This document shows positions 51,660-61,137 of a DNA stretch of 64,000 nucleotides, one piece after another. The stretch's first letter is position 1. Every line of letters starts with the position of its first letter. This stretch comes from Candidatus Coprenecus stercorigallinarum (GTDB lineage: Bacteria; Bacteroidota; Bacteroidia; Bacteroidales; UBA932): contig DVIL01000034.1 in the NCBI GenBank assembly GCA_018711305.1, positions 1 through 64,000 of the forward strand, written 5' to 3'. The notes under the pieces are model-generated. The model had not been told where the DNA came from. It ran no database searches and was given only the letters and a program-made list of their open reading frames with translations. Made by a program: the position numbers and the translations under genes.

Positions 51660-52771
51660 AAATGAGAAAAACGATTATCCTTGCAGCTTCAGTGCTGCTG
51701 TTCTCCTGCAACACAAAGGAGAATGACATGAGCGTGTATGATGGAGAATATACTGTGGACAACGCTACAGTCATTACAATGAACGGCAATCAGGTATCCA
51801 TCCCGGACTACTCCGGCGCTGCAATAAGGATCGCCGTCACAGCTGGCAACGACTGCGACATTACCCTTATCAACTTGATTACCGGACAAACGGAAGTGGA
51901 TATACCCGGCACCCTATCATCCACTGCTGAAGGGAGCGACGGAACCGTATTCTCGGGCGAGACCGTGAGCGGCGACCGTTCCGTCACTGTCGAAGGAACG
52001 ACATCCGGCACGACCCTGGCCTCAGTAAAGATCACAGAGAAGATCAACGTCCAGGGCATACCGGGAAAATGGACCTTGGGCAGCATCTCCCTGGAGTTTT
52101 CCCATCCTGACATGAACACACTGGATCTGAGCGGTCTGGTTCCCGGAGCATCTGTCCCGGTATCCGATCTGGTCACATCTGTCAATGAACGGCTGAATTC
52201 GCTGATCTCCGCAAATCCTTCGATAAAGGAGAACTACGTGGAGCTGACCGAAGACGGATATGTCAACACCGGAGATGCCGTAAACGGCACGGATTCGCCT
52301 GAGGACATCATATCATACTATATCCGGCAGGGAGACAAGACACTCAACATACATCTGCCCAAGTCAGTGGTAGAGGCCATCTTTCTCAGTCTGCTCGAAG
52401 ACCCCGAGTCCGAAGCCATCATAGAGGCATTCGAATTGGGCAGTCTCATATCCAATCCCCAGAGCATAGTCATCCCATTTGACTACAACATAGAGAACGA
52501 CATTCTCTCCGTTACCGCAGACCAGGAAATCGTGTCTCCGTACCTAAGCTCCCTTTCAGGTGCCATAGACCGTATAAAGGAAGCTATTCTTCTCCTGCCC
52601 GCAGATTATTCCAAGATCATCGCCGAGCTGATAATGCCGGAGTCCGGCCAGCTTATCAACGATACCAACTACACAGTGATAAACAATCTGCTGATCGACA
52701 TCATCGATGCCCTCATAAGCCCCGACGCCACATACTCCGTCACTTTCGGCCTGACAGCCGTAGAGATATAA
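51656..52771 (+). CDS. Lipoprotein, second of a tandem pair, unknown function
   Basis: A 371-residue lipoprotein (MKMRKTIILAASVLLFSC, Cys18). Domain architecture parallels the preceding protein: GEY...NG strand pair, IPGKWTLGSISLEF, then a helical middle (DLVTSVNERLNSLISANPSIKENYVELTEDGYVNTG) and a C-terminal region with repeated IDRIKEAILLLPADYSKIIAEL. Divergence between the two suggests different partners. Function is unknown. Four-nt overlap with the upstream gene; radA begins 4 nt after its stop. Confidence 0.7.
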   Translation: MKMRKTIILAASVLLFSCNTKENDMSVYDGEYTVDNATVITMNGNQVSIPDYSGAAIRIAVTAGNDCDITLINLITGQTEVDIPGTLSSTAEGSDGTVFSGETVSGDRSVTVEGTTSGTTLASVKITEKINVQGIPGKWTLGSISLEFSHPDMNTLDLSGLVPGASVPVSDLVTSVNERLNSLISANPSIKENYVELTEDGYVNTGDAVNGTDSPEDIISYYIRQGDKTLNIHLPKSVVEAIFLSLLEDPESEAIIEAFELGSLISNPQSIVIPFDYNIENDILSVTADQEIVSPYLSSLSGAIDRIKEAILLLPADYSKIIAELIMPESGQLINDTNYTVINNLLIDIIDALISPDATYSVTFGLTAVEI

Positions 52772-52775
52772 CGCC

Positions 52776-54179
52776 ATGCCTTCCAAAGCCAAGACAGTAT
52801 GGTACTGCACTTCCTGCGGGAATGAGACCGGCAAGTGGATGGGCCGCTGCCCGGCCTGCGGAGAATGGAATACTATAAAGGAAGGTCCTTCGAGGGACAA
52901 GACATCCCGTTCCCGCGACAGGGTCCTCGTAAATGTATCCGATTCCGAACCTATCCCACTGAAAGACATTTCGGTAGAAGAAGACTGCCGTATCACCGTA
53001 GGATCTCCGGAAGTGGAAAGGGTATTGGGGGGCGGCATCGTCCCCGGGTCGATGATTCTGCTCGCAGGAGAGCCGGGCATAGGCAAGTCCACTCTCGCCC
53101 TGCAGATACCGCTCAGGAGCCGCGGCCTGCACACCCTCTACGTCTCCGGAGAGGAATCCCCCAGGCAGATCAAACTCAGGTCAATGAGGCTGCTGCGCAA
53201 GGAGGAAGGCGACACGGAAGAGGGCTGCACCGTCCTTGGCGAGACGGTCGTCGAGAACATCATCCGCTATGCACGGGAATGCTCACCCGATCTTCTCGTG
53301 GTGGATTCCATCCAGACAGTCTACTCCGAGAACATCGATTCAGCTGCCAGTTCCGTGTCCCAGATACGTGAATGTGCCGCGGAACTGCTGCGCCTGGCAA
53401 AGGAAAGCGGCATACCGGTAATCCTCATAGGCCACATTACGAAAGACGGCTCGATTGCAGGTCCCAAGGTGCTCGAGCACATAGTGGACGTAGTGCTGCA
53501 GTTCGAGGGGGACACAAGGCACTCCCACCGTATTCTGCGCAGCATAAAGAACCGTTTCGGTTCCACTGACGAGATAGCCATATTCGAGATGACCGGCAGC
53601 GGCCTGAGGGAAGTGGAAAACCCTTCCGAAATCCTCACGCCCCTGCACGGAGAAAGCCTGAGCGGAGTGGCTGTAGGCAGCATGGTGGACGGCTCGCGCC
53701 CTTTCCTGATCGAAATACAGGCTCTGGTCTCTACGGCCGCATACGGAATGCCCCAACGCTCTGCCACGGGCTACGATGCAAGAAGGCTCAACATGCTGCT
53801 GGCCGTACTGGAGAAAAGAGCCGGTTTCAAGCTCTCGGCCAAGGATGTTTTCCTGAATGTGGCCGGAGGAATGAGGGTCAGCGACACGGCCTGTGACCTT
53901 GCAGTGGTAGTCGCTGTCCTATCTTCCAACTTCGACCTTCCTGTCAGTCCCGGCATCTGCTTTGCCGCAGAAGTAGGTCTGAGCGGGGAAATCCGCCCGG
54001 TAGGCCGGATAGAGGCCCGCATCTCCGAAGCCGCACGCCTCGGTTACAGACAGATCTACATTTCTTCCTACAATCTGTCCGAGGAACTTCGCCGGAGCAT
54101 TCCACGCACCGGAATACAGATTGTAGAAGTTTCCGACATAGCCGCACTCTGCCGCCGGCTGTTCAGGGCAGAGGAATAA
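52776..54179 (+). CDS. radA: DNA repair protein RadA/Sms
   Basis: A 467-residue protein with the complete RadA layout: N-terminal four-Cys zinc finger (CTSCGNETGKWMGRCPACGEW), RecA-like ATPase with Walker A LLAGEPGIGKSTLALQ and Walker B DLLVVDSIQT, the RadA-specific KNRFG motif (SIKNRFGSTDEIAIFEM), and a C-terminal Lon-like domain (FLNVAGGMRVSDTACDLAVVVA). RadA is a DnaB-type helicase that extends recombination intermediates and processes branched DNA. Located 4 nt after the lipoprotein gene and 13 nt before the serine hydrolase. Confidence 0.96.
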   Translation: MPSKAKTVWYCTSCGNETGKWMGRCPACGEWNTIKEGPSRDKTSRSRDRVLVNVSDSEPIPLKDISVEEDCRITVGSPEVERVLGGGIVPGSMILLAGEPGIGKSTLALQIPLRSRGLHTLYVSGEESPRQIKLRSMRLLRKEEGDTEEGCTVLGETVVENIIRYARECSPDLLVVDSIQTVYSENIDSAASSVSQIRECAAELLRLAKESGIPVILIGHITKDGSIAGPKVLEHIVDVVLQFEGDTRHSHRILRSIKNRFGSTDEIAIFEMTGSGLREVENPSEILTPLHGESLSGVAVGSMVDGSRPFLIEIQALVSTAAYGMPQRSATGYDARRLNMLLAVLEKRAGFKLSAKDVFLNVAGGMRVSDTACDLAVVVAVLSSNFDLPVSPGICFAAEVGLSGEIRPVGRIEARISEAARLGYRQIYISSYNLSEELRRSIPRTGIQIVEVSDIAALCRRLFRAEE

Positions 54180-54192
54180 AACCAGTTCAGCA

Positions 54193-55887
54193 ATGAAGAG
54201 ACTATCCGTATTACTGTCATTCCTGCTTATCATCAGCACTGCCCCGGGGCTGGCCCGCAACAGCGAAGAAATTCGCAAGGACATAGCCAGTTACGCAGAG
54301 CAGGTGCGTACCCAATGGAAAATCCCGGGCCTGTCACTCTCTGTGGTGCAGGGAGACTCGGTGATATTCTCCGGAGGGTTCGGAGTCAGGGAAAAGGGAA
54401 AATCCGTGGAAAAGGACGGGCAGCAGGTGGCCGTGACTCCGTCCACACTTTTCCACATAGGATCCATGACAAAGGCGTTCACGGCGACAGTCATCGCTTC
54501 CCTTGTGGACGAGGGGCTGCTGCATTGGGAAGATACCGTAAAGGACATTCTGCCGGACTTCGACTGGTACGATGACAGCGTTGAAAACATCATGCAGGTA
54601 AAAGACCTGCTTACACACACCACAGGGCTGGTAGCCCAGGCAGGGACCTATATCCCCAACCTCGGATACAACAGGGATGACGTCTACCGCATGTTCCGGT
54701 ACATCGAGCCGGTCTACCCGTTCCGCACCAAATTTGCATACAACAACATCACATTCATCATCGCAGCCCGCATAATCGAAAAGATCACCGGAAAAACATG
54801 GGAGGACAATATCCGCGAGAGGATTTTCATTCCCCTCGGCATGAGTTCCTCGGTTCCAGGCACTGAAGGCTATCTCAATGCCGGCAGGAACGCCTCGGTA
54901 GCCCATTACTTCGGTTATTCAAGGGGGAAAGGGGGAAGCCGCGGCTCCATCTATGTCACTCCCCTGTACGGAGAAGAGAGGGCCCTGCACTGGGTCGATG
55001 TCATCGGTCCGGCCGGCAGCATAAGCTCGACGGCGGAGGATATGGCCAAATGGGTAAGTCTGCATCTGCACAACGGATTGATCGTCAAGGAAATCACTCC
55101 GGACAGCACATGGCTGTCCTCCTTCCCTGCCGACTCATCTGCCCTGGCCGCATTCTTTCCGGAAACGAGCCTTTCCTACGCAAACGGATTCAGGTTCTAT
55201 CCCTACTGCGATACTGTGCGGCTCATCTCCAGCCGGCAGATGGAATTCCTGCATACAGGGACGGTAAACGTACGGCGGGACTCCACAATGACCAGAGACT
55301 ACGGATACTGCTGGTATGTCGAGCAGAATGAGCGCTACCGGGTCATCTATCATACCGGCACCACCTGGGGATTCACAGGAGTCTGCGGGTTCGTTCCCGA
55401 GCTGGACCTGGGCATAGCCATCCTCTGCAACTCGGAGGTGTCGGAATACGCCCGCCTCGGCCTCATGCGACACATCATCGACCTCTATCTTCCGGGTGAC
55501 ACCCTCAGAGACTGGAGTACAGAGGGGCTGGAACAGTGGTTCGCGGACAGGCAGAAGCCACGGCGCCGTGCAGTCCCCTGCATCATAGAGCGCAGCAGCG
55601 TGACTCCGGATTTCAGCAGACTGACCGGCAGATATACCAAACCGGCACCCTTCGGGGATGCAGAAGTGAGCCTCAAGGACGGAAGACTGTACCTGACCAT
55701 AGGACGGTACGGATGGACCCACAGGCTGGACCACCATAAAGGCAATGAATTCTGGCTCCGTTCAGACGGCCACACATTCCCCGTATTCTTCCACAACTAC
55801 ACTGACGGAGCGGAAGCGCCGGTCGACTTCGAGATAGATTTCAACTACAACGAAAATTTCGGCCCGTGGATAAAGTCTGAAGATTAA
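54193..55887 (+). CDS. Serine beta-lactamase-like hydrolase with C-terminal DUF3471-type domain
   Basis: A 564-residue exported protein (signal peptide ending near APGLARN). Residues ~20-360 are a beta-lactamase/class C PBP domain (PF00144): HIGSMTKAFTAT gives the SxxK catalytic Ser-Lys, KFAYNNITF the YxN, and HTGTTWGFTG the HxG-type third motif. The C-terminal ~150 residues (RLTGRYTKPAPFGDAEVSLKDGRLYLTIG) match the DUF3471-like beta domain of such peptidases/esterases. Substrate unknown; D-amino-acid peptides or esters are typical. Its stop codon overlaps the convergent lrp stop (TTAA at 55884-55887). Confidence 0.88.
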   Translation: MKRLSVLLSFLLIISTAPGLARNSEEIRKDIASYAEQVRTQWKIPGLSLSVVQGDSVIFSGGFGVREKGKSVEKDGQQVAVTPSTLFHIGSMTKAFTATVIASLVDEGLLHWEDTVKDILPDFDWYDDSVENIMQVKDLLTHTTGLVAQAGTYIPNLGYNRDDVYRMFRYIEPVYPFRTKFAYNNITFIIAARIIEKITGKTWEDNIRERIFIPLGMSSSVPGTEGYLNAGRNASVAHYFGYSRGKGGSRGSIYVTPLYGEERALHWVDVIGPAGSISSTAEDMAKWVSLHLHNGLIVKEITPDSTWLSSFPADSSALAAFFPETSLSYANGFRFYPYCDTVRLISSRQMEFLHTGTVNVRRDSTMTRDYGYCWYVEQNERYRVIYHTGTTWGFTGVCGFVPELDLGIAILCNSEVSEYARLGLMRHIIDLYLPGDTLRDWSTEGLEQWFADRQKPRRRAVPCIIERSSVTPDFSRLTGRYTKPAPFGDAEVSLKDGRLYLTIGRYGWTHRLDHHKGNEFWLRSDGHTFPVFFHNYTDGAEAPVDFEIDFNYNENFGPWIKSED

Positions 55888-56366
55888 TCCCTTACGGGCA
55901 CGTCATCCACCCACACCTGACGTTCTATCGCCTGATCGAGCGAAATCATAGTGTCCGTGCCGGCAATGTAGGGGATGTTCTGGATAGTGTGCACCAGTAT
56001 ACTCATAAGATGATCGTGGTCCGTACAGTAAATTTTCAGCAGCAAGGCATGCTTGCCGGTCACGAAATGGCACTCCACTACCTCCGGAATCCTGCGGAGA
56101 TTGTTGATGACTTCGTTGTACTTGCTTGTCTCGGACAGGGATACGCCCACGAAGGCGCACACGTTCAGGCCCAGGGCCTGCGGCTTGACGAGAAGACGGG
56201 AACCGGTGATAATTCCCATATTCTCCATCTTTTTGACTCTCTGATGGATGGCTGCTCCAGACACCCCGCACTCACGGGCTATCTCGAGAAAAGGCATCCT
56301 GGCGTTCTTGACTAAGTAGGACAGTATCTTCTGGTCAATTCTGTCCAATTGGTATTTTGTACTCAT
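55884..56366 (-). CDS. Lrp/AsnC-family transcriptional regulator
   Basis: About 160 residues from ATG 56366 (MSTKYQLDRIDQKILSYLV); the longer frame upstream lies in topA. The N-terminus has the AsnC helix-turn-helix (MPFLEIARECGVSGAAIHQRVKKMENMGII), and the C-terminus the RAM ligand-binding fold (VCAFVGVSLS...VVECHFVTGKHALLLKIYC). Lrp-type proteins form octamers and respond to amino acids. It starts 2 nt after the topA stop on the same strand, an unusual partner for topoisomerase I. The target genes cannot be deduced here. Confidence 0.9.
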   Translation of the reverse strand: MSTKYQLDRIDQKILSYLVKNARMPFLEIARECGVSGAAIHQRVKKMENMGIITGSRLLVKPQALGLNVCAFVGVSLSETSKYNEVINNLRRIPEVVECHFVTGKHALLLKIYCTDHDHLMSILVHTIQNIPYIAGTDTMISLDQAIERQVWVDDVPVRD

Positions 56367-56368
56367 AA

Positions 56369-58702
56369 CTATTGCTTTTTCCTGGCCGGGAATTTCCGTT
56401 TTCCGCTGCTGCCTCCCGCACTGATGATGGCACGGCATTCCTCCTCCGTCAATGCCGCCGGGTCGGTTCCCTTAGGTATTTTGTAATTTTCACCCGCATG
56501 CTTGATGTAGGGACCGTAACGTCCGTTGAGGATATAGATGTCCGCATCCGGGAATGACTTGATATCCCTGTTCTTCTGCCGGGCCTCATGATCCTGGATA
56601 AGGGATACCGCAGTCTCCAGCGTCACCGTATAGGGATCCTGCCCGCGCTTCAGCGACACATAGGTGTTTCCGTACTTGACATAAGGCCCGAACTTGCCCT
56701 TTGAACATGTCACCGTCTGTCCTTCGTACTCGCCCAATGTCCGGGGAAGCACGAAAAGCCTGAGGGCATCTTCCAAAGTCAAAGTCTCTATAAGCTGCCC
56801 CTTTTCCAGTCCGGTAATACGCTTTTCGGGGTCATCGTCCTCTCCTATCTGCACGATGGAGCCGTAGCGGCCCATTCTCGCTATCACTGTCTTGCCTGTC
56901 GCCGGATCCTGACCGAGCACCTTGCGGGATTTCATGGGAGCGCTCTCTTTCATGGTCTCCTCCACCCTTTCATGGAAGGGCTTGTAAAAATCCGCCACAG
57001 TCTTGTTCCACACCAACTTGCCAGCCGCTATCTGGTCGAAATCCGCCTCGACTCTGGCTGTGAATCCATAATCCATGATCGAGGGGAATGTCTTCTCGAG
57101 GAAATCCGTCACTAAAATACCGATATCCTCAGGACAGAGACGGGCCTTCTCGGAGCCTGCCACTTCCTTCTTTCCGGTACGGGCGATACTGTCTCCCTTG
57201 AGAGTCAGTACAGCCACTGTCCTTTCTTCGCCTTTGCGGTCCTGCCTGGTGATGTATCCCCGCTGCTGCAGGGTGGAAATGGTCGGGGCATAGGTCGAAG
57301 GACGCCCGATGCCGAGTTCCTCCATTTTCTTGACGAGAGACGGCTCGGAATAGCGCGGGGGATGCATGGTATATTTCTCGGATGCAGTAACAGTATCACG
57401 CAGCATCACATCTCCCTTTTTGAGAGGCGGAAGGATCATCTCCTCCTCACTGCCGTGAGCCTCATCATCCGTAGATTCTATGTAGACTTTGAGGAATCCG
57501 TCGAAGAGTACAGTGGTACCGGTCACATCGAAACGCTCTCCGATACCGTCTCCCGCGATCCTTATATCCGTCTTCCCAAGGCGGGCATCCGCCATCTGGG
57601 ACGCCACCGTGCGCTTCCAGATCAGGTTGTAAAGCCTCTTCTCGGCCGCCGTCCCGGGTATGTCTGTCCTGAATATATCCGTAGGGCGGATGGCCTCATG
57701 GGCCTCCTGTGCGCCCTTGACTCTGGTCTTATACTGGCGGGCCTTGTGATACTGGGCCCCGAAATTTTCTGTAATCCAGCCTTTCGCCGCACCGATTGCC
57801 AGTTTTGAGATAGTAGTCGAATCGGTTCGCATGTAGGTAATGAATCCGGACTCGTACAGATGCTGGGCGATGGACATGGTCTGGCTCACGGACAATCCGC
57901 ACTTGCGGGCAGCCTCCTGCTGGAGGGATGAGGTCGTGAAGGGAGGCGCGGGGCTCTTGACCACTTCCTTCTCCTCCACCGATTCCACCGTGAAGCGGCA
58001 TCCCTTGCATTTCTCTAAAAAGGCCTCGGCCTCGGCGGCACTGTCGAAACGTCTGTCGAGGACTCCGGTCACCTTCTGGGCCTTTTCTCCGGAAGCTGAC
58101 TTCTCCGGCACAAACACTCCTTCCACACGGAAATAGGCCTTGGGGCGGAACTCATTGATCTCCCTCTCCCGCTCTACCACCAGCCTCAGGGCTACCGACT
58201 GCACGCGCCCCGCCGACAGGGACGGCTTTATCTTTTTCCACAGAATCGGCGAAAGCTCGAATCCCACAAGACGGTCCAGCACCCTGCGGGCCTGCTGTGC
58301 CATGACGAGATTCATGTCCACATCACGGGGAGTCTCAATGGCATGAAGTATGGCATCCTTGGTTATCTCATGGAATACGATGCGCCTGGTCTTGGCCGGA
58401 TCGAGTCCGAGTGTCTCCCTGAGATGCCATGCTATCGCCTCCCCCTCACGGTCTTCATCGGATGCGAGCCAGACAGTGGCCGCCTTGTCAGAAGCCGTCT
58501 TCAGATCGGACACAACTTTCTTTTTATCAGGAGATATCTCGTATTGAGGGATAAATCCGTGGTCTATATCTATACCGAGATTTTTCTTGGCCAGATCCCT
58601 GATATGGCCGTAACTCGAGCGCACGGTATAATCCTTGCCCAATATCTGCTCAATGGTCTTTGCCTTCGCCGGCGACTCAACGATTACTAAATTCTCTACC
58701 AT
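56369..58702 (-). CDS. topA: DNA topoisomerase I
   Basis: A 777-residue type IA topoisomerase that relaxes negative supercoils. The Toprim domain starts NLVIVESPAKAKTIEQIL with VWLASDEDREGEAIAWHL (acidic triad). The active-site Tyr is in YESGFITYMRTDSTTIS. The C-terminal end carries no four-Cys zinc fingers but three Toprim-C repeats (DPATGKTVIARMGRYGSIVQIG, VTCSKGKFGPYVKYGNTYVSL, LNGRYGPYIKHAGENYKIPKG) and a basic tail, the usual Bacteroidota form. Divergent from the PBP gene over a 68-bp gap. Confidence 0.96.
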   Translation of the reverse strand: MVENLVIVESPAKAKTIEQILGKDYTVRSSYGHIRDLAKKNLGIDIDHGFIPQYEISPDKKKVVSDLKTASDKAATVWLASDEDREGEAIAWHLRETLGLDPAKTRRIVFHEITKDAILHAIETPRDVDMNLVMAQQARRVLDRLVGFELSPILWKKIKPSLSAGRVQSVALRLVVEREREINEFRPKAYFRVEGVFVPEKSASGEKAQKVTGVLDRRFDSAAEAEAFLEKCKGCRFTVESVEEKEVVKSPAPPFTTSSLQQEAARKCGLSVSQTMSIAQHLYESGFITYMRTDSTTISKLAIGAAKGWITENFGAQYHKARQYKTRVKGAQEAHEAIRPTDIFRTDIPGTAAEKRLYNLIWKRTVASQMADARLGKTDIRIAGDGIGERFDVTGTTVLFDGFLKVYIESTDDEAHGSEEEMILPPLKKGDVMLRDTVTASEKYTMHPPRYSEPSLVKKMEELGIGRPSTYAPTISTLQQRGYITRQDRKGEERTVAVLTLKGDSIARTGKKEVAGSEKARLCPEDIGILVTDFLEKTFPSIMDYGFTARVEADFDQIAAGKLVWNKTVADFYKPFHERVEETMKESAPMKSRKVLGQDPATGKTVIARMGRYGSIVQIGEDDDPEKRITGLEKGQLIETLTLEDALRLFVLPRTLGEYEGQTVTCSKGKFGPYVKYGNTYVSLKRGQDPYTVTLETAVSLIQDHEARQKNRDIKSFPDADIYILNGRYGPYIKHAGENYKIPKGTDPAALTEEECRAIISAGGSSGKRKFPARKKQ

Positions 58703-58770
58703 ATTCCCGTTAAATGAAGGTGCAAAGTAAAGGATATTTTTCTAACTTCGCACGAATTTATTTTACAAAA

Positions 58771-61131
58771 ATGAAAGAAAAAGTCAAGAAAAGAATCATA
58801 ATTGCAATCTGGTGCATAGTATTCATCCCCATTGCAGTCCTGCTGCTTTTCATAACCGGGGTAGGCCTCTTCGCGGAGATCCCGTCCTTTGAGGAGCTCG
58901 AGAATCCCAGGACATATCTGGCGACTGAACTCATTTCCGAAGACGGAGCCGTGATAGGGACATACCACATAGAGAACCGCTCGCATGTAAACTACAAAGA
59001 CCTGTCGCCCAGCATAGTGGCTGCTGCAGTAGCTACTGAGGACGTACGTTTCTACAAACACTGCGGCATCGATTTCAGAAGTCTGGCAAGGGTGGGTGTA
59101 AAGACTTTCCTTCTCGGAAACGTGCGTTCGGGAGGCGGAGGCAGCACCATCACCCAGCAGCTGGCCAAGACCCTCTTCCCGAGGGAGGAGGCGACCGGCA
59201 AATTCCCGGGAGAAGCCATCTTCAGACTGGCAGTAAGCAAATTCAAGGAATGGATCACAGCCGTCAAGCTCGAGCGCAACTACACCAAGGACGAGATAAT
59301 GGCGATGTACATGAACGCCATCTTCTTCGGAAGCAACGCATACGGAATCAAGGCTGCGGCCAACACCTTTTTTAATAAGGAACCTTCAGAACTGGACATT
59401 TTGGAAAGTGCGGTACTCGTCGGAGCCGTCAACAAGCCCACCCGCTTCAACCCGGTGCTGAACTACGACAACTCCCTGGCCCGCCGCAACCACGTCATCA
59501 GCCAGATGAGCAAGTACGGATTCATCTCGGAGATGCAGGCAGATTATCTGATGGAACAGCCCATCATTCTGGATTACAGACAGCAGGACCACAACGCCAG
59601 TCTCGCGCCCTATTTCCGTGACATGCTGCGCAAGTACATGAGCGCTTCAGAGCCGGAGAGAAAAAACTACTATTTCGCAGACGACTACAAGGCAGACCTT
59701 GACCTTTGGGAGAACGACCCGCTCTACGGCTGGCTCAACAAGAACTTCAAGCCGGACGGCAGCCGCTACAGCCTCGACAAGGACGGCCTTACCATCTACA
59801 CCACCATCAACTCGACCATGCAGCGCTATGCCGAAGAGGCAGTGGTACAGCATCTCAGCACAGACCTGCAGCCGGCTTTCTTCGAAGACCTGGCAGACAA
59901 CCCCAACCGTCCTTTCGCCAACGGAGTACCGGTAGAACTTACAGAGACAGTCATGTCGCAGGCCCGCCGCTGGAGCGACCGTTACCGCGACATGAAGTCC
60001 GCCGGAGCCTCTGAGAAGGAGATCGACCGGGTATTCAGGGAAGAGAAAACCAACATGAGGGTATTCTCCTGGAAAGCCCCCGGATACATCGACACCGTAA
60101 TGACCCCTGACGATTCCATCCGCTATTACAAATCCTTCCTCAGAGCCTCATTCATAGCCATGGAACCCTCGACCGGCCATATCAAGGCATATATCGGAGG
60201 TCCGGAATACCGCTATTTCAAATACGACAACGCCCGACAGGGAAAACGCCAGGTAGGCTCCACCATAAAGCCGTTCCTCTACACCTTGGCCATGCAGGAG
60301 GGCTACTACCCCTGCGACAAGGTCCTGAACGTGCCGCAGACATTCGTACTGGCCGACACCACCTGGACCCCCGAAAGCGAGGACCGCATAGAATTCATCG
60401 GCAAGAGCGTCACCCTGAAATGGGGGCTTACGCGAAGCAGCAACAATATCTCGGCATATCTCATGCGCCAGTTCGGCCCTACCGCCATGGTGGAGATGTG
60501 CCGTAAACTCGGCATCACTTCATACCTGCCGCCATATCCCTCCCTCTGCCTCGGACCGGCAGACATCACCCTGCTGGAAATGGTAGGCGCCTACAACACC
60601 TATCCAAGCCGCGGAGTCCACATCGACCCGATGTTCGTGACACGCATCGAGGACAGCGAAGGCAATGTGCTCGGCACATTCAGCCCCAGAAAACGTGAGG
60701 CCATCAGCGAAGCGACTGCATACCTGATGGTCGACCTGATGGAAGGAGTGGTCAACGAAGGCTCGGGAGCAAGGCTTCGCTGGCGCTATGCCCTCGAAGG
60801 CCCTGTGGCCGGCAAGACAGGCACCACCAACGACAAGTCCGACGGATGGTTCATCGGGTACACACCTCACCTTACCGCCGGAGTATGGGTCGGAGCCGAA
60901 GACAGACAGGTCCATTTCGAAAAGATGTCCCAGGGCCAGGGAGCCAACACCGCACTGCCCATTTGGGGTCTGTTCATGCAGAAAGTCCTGCAGGACGGCA
61001 CTCTCGGAGTGACATCCATGGACAGTTTCATCGCCCCTCCGGGAGTACATTTCGACACGGACTGCGACGGCAGCGACAATGACACCGCTTCCGGCGAGAC
61101 AGAAGAAGAAAACTCATTTTTCAATATGTAG
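58771..61131 (+). CDS. Penicillin-binding protein 1A (bifunctional)
   Basis: About 786 residues from ATG 58771 (MKEKVKKRIIIAIWCIVF); the track's 19-residue extension lies in the topA promoter gap. One N-terminal transmembrane helix, then the GT51 glycosyltransferase (ATEDVRFYKHCGIDFRSLARV with catalytic Glu, GGGGSTITQQLAKTLF, FFGSNAYGIKAAANTFF). The transpeptidase domain has SxxK in QVGSTIKPFLY, SxN in TRSSNNISAY and KTGTT. It polymerises and cross-links peptidoglycan. Followed after 6 nt by ddl, which supplies the D-Ala-D-Ala it uses. Confidence 0.95.
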   Translation: MKEKVKKRIIIAIWCIVFIPIAVLLLFITGVGLFAEIPSFEELENPRTYLATELISEDGAVIGTYHIENRSHVNYKDLSPSIVAAAVATEDVRFYKHCGIDFRSLARVGVKTFLLGNVRSGGGGSTITQQLAKTLFPREEATGKFPGEAIFRLAVSKFKEWITAVKLERNYTKDEIMAMYMNAIFFGSNAYGIKAAANTFFNKEPSELDILESAVLVGAVNKPTRFNPVLNYDNSLARRNHVISQMSKYGFISEMQADYLMEQPIILDYRQQDHNASLAPYFRDMLRKYMSASEPERKNYYFADDYKADLDLWENDPLYGWLNKNFKPDGSRYSLDKDGLTIYTTINSTMQRYAEEAVVQHLSTDLQPAFFEDLADNPNRPFANGVPVELTETVMSQARRWSDRYRDMKSAGASEKEIDRVFREEKTNMRVFSWKAPGYIDTVMTPDDSIRYYKSFLRASFIAMEPSTGHIKAYIGGPEYRYFKYDNARQGKRQVGSTIKPFLYTLAMQEGYYPCDKVLNVPQTFVLADTTWTPESEDRIEFIGKSVTLKWGLTRSSNNISAYLMRQFGPTAMVEMCRKLGITSYLPPYPSLCLGPADITLLEMVGAYNTYPSRGVHIDPMFVTRIEDSEGNVLGTFSPRKREAISEATAYLMVDLMEGVVNEGSGARLRWRYALEGPVAGKTGTTNDKSDGWFIGYTPHLTAGVWVGAEDRQVHFEKMSQGQGANTALPIWGLFMQKVLQDGTLGVTSMDSFIAPPGVHFDTDCDGSDNDTASGETEEENSFFNM

Positions 61132-61137
61132 ACGACC

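Noticed and set aside
50625-52771. Firm DUF4925 assignment for the lipoprotein pair
   Set aside because: Resemblance is from memory only; left as unknown-function paralogues.
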